A stretch of 31,710 bases of DNA from Fen-1231 sp035286465 (lineage in GTDB: Bacteria; Gemmatimonadota; Gemmatimonadetes; Gemmatimonadales; Gemmatimonadaceae). The stretch spans positions 1 to 31,710 of the forward strand of contig DATEDF010000112.1 in NCBI GenBank assembly GCA_035286465.1, written 5' to 3'. Position 1 is the stretch's first letter. Each line of letters opens with the position of its first letter. The position numbers and the translations under genes are program-made. The notes under the pieces were generated by a model that saw nothing but the letters and a program-made list of their open reading frames with translations, had not been told where the DNA came from and ran no database searches. This document shows positions 31,170 through 31,710 of the stretch, in pieces.

Positions 31170-31710
31170 GACGCACCAAGATCGTCTGCACCATCGGACC
31201 CGCCAGCGCGGGCCGCGACGTGCTCCACCGGCTTCTGGCCGCGGGGATGGACGTGGTCCGCCTGAACTTCTCGCACGGCACTCACGCCGAGCACGCCGAG
31301 GTCATCCGGGCGATCCGGGACGGGGAGGGGCAGTGGGGCCGGCCCGTCACCATCGTCCAGGATCTCCAGGGCCCCAAGGTGCGCCTGGGCCAGTTCGCCG
31401 GCGGCCGCGCGTGGCTCGAGGCCGGGGAGCGCTTCACGCTCGCCGCCGCGCCCGTCTCCGGCACCGCCGCGCGCGCGAGCTTCTCCCATCCGGAGCTCCT
31501 CTCCCTGCTCCGGCCCGGGGACCCGGTGTGGATGGACGACGGGATGATCCAGCTCACCGTTGAGGAGGCCAGCGAGAGCGAGGCCCGCTGCCGCGTGATC
31601 GCCGGCGGCTGGGTCTCGGACCACAAGGGGATCGCGCTGCCGCGGTTCCCGGCGCCCCTGTCCTGCCTCACGGCCAAGGACCGCGAGGACCTGGGCTTCG
31701 GCATCGCGCA
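31166..31710 (+). CDS. pyk: Pyruvate kinase, 5' part
   Basis: The first 181 codons of the glycolytic enzyme that makes pyruvate and ATP from phosphoenolpyruvate; the gene runs off the right edge. It starts at GTG 31166, overlapping the uvrA stop by 4 bp. Seen are RTKIVCTIGPAS, GMDVVRLNFSHGTH with the active-site Asn, Ser and His, VQDLQGPKVRLGQF, the B-domain part VWMDDGMIQLTV, and SDHKGIALPRF, where the chain returns to the barrel. GTG start, N-terminus and overlap agree with one another. The catalytic Lys and Mg ligands lie beyond the window. Confidence 0.94.
   Translation, partial: MRRTKIVCTIGPASAGRDVLHRLLAAGMDVVRLNFSHGTHAEHAEVIRAIRDGEGQWGRPVTIVQDLQGPKVRLGQFAGGRAWLEAGERFTLAAAPVSGTAARASFSHPELLSLLRPGDPVWMDDGMIQLTVEEASESEARCRVIAGGWVSDHKGIALPRFPAPLSCLTAKDREDLGFGIA

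Overview
The window is a dense, high-GC stretch of bacterial chromosome. Almost every base is coding, many genes overlap by 1-23 bp with ATGA/GTGA junctions, and GTG/TTG starts are common. The gene content (NAD-dependent DNA ligase, gyrB, recF, dciA, uvrA, pyk, mtnA, a CcmF relative, V4R and GAF proteins, bacterial RMDN-like TPR protein) fits a Gram-negative-type soil or sediment bacterium. My best guess is Gemmatimonadota or a neighbouring phylum, inferred from gene mix and style only. No rRNA, tRNA or CRISPR array was seen.

Layout. 1-1818 (+): the end of a type II homoserine kinase, then folE and an SDR oxidoreductase 2 bp apart. 1818-3082: a complete IS630-family element with 34-bp terminal inverted repeats and a two-frame transposase, inserted in the TA of a CTAG that is the SDR stop codon; the stop is regenerated. 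3125-6999 (-): TPR protein, orphan ParA ATPase, lipoprotein, long-chain acyl-CoA synthetase. 7171-7689 (+): a type I phosphoribosyltransferase. 7686-11896 (-): RMDN-like TPR protein, GAF protein, ligA, V4R protein. 11972-13303 (+): pyrimidine-nucleoside phosphorylase. 13353-17807 (-): enoyl-CoA hydratase, recF, dciA, gyrB, a replication cluster without dnaA/dnaN inside the window. 17892-22482 (+): mtnA, a 14-bp minisatellite running into the start codon of glpK, glpK, a YfiM-like protein, a CcmF-like protein without its haem-ligating histidines, and a small membrane-anchored zinc ribbon. 22463-28281 (-): a tightly overlapping run cutA, TPR, transglutaminase-like protein, ABC ATPase, ABC permease, GNAT acetyltransferase. 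28347-31710 (+): uvrA and the 5' part of pyruvate kinase, overlapping at GTGA.

How they work together. Most are housekeeping genes: DNA replication and repair (ligA, recF, dciA, gyrB, uvrA), cofactor and salvage metabolism (folE, PRTase, pdp, mtnA), central carbon and lipid metabolism (glpK, pyk, fadD, ECH). The less ordinary parts are the CcmF-like/zinc-ribbon pair, the repeat array at glpK, the stop-codon IS630 insertion, and two operons that mix sensory or scaffold proteins with housekeeping enzymes. No defence system or large mobile island is visible. No gene-free stretch exceeds 300 bases; the longest gaps are 7000-7170 and 15294-15482.
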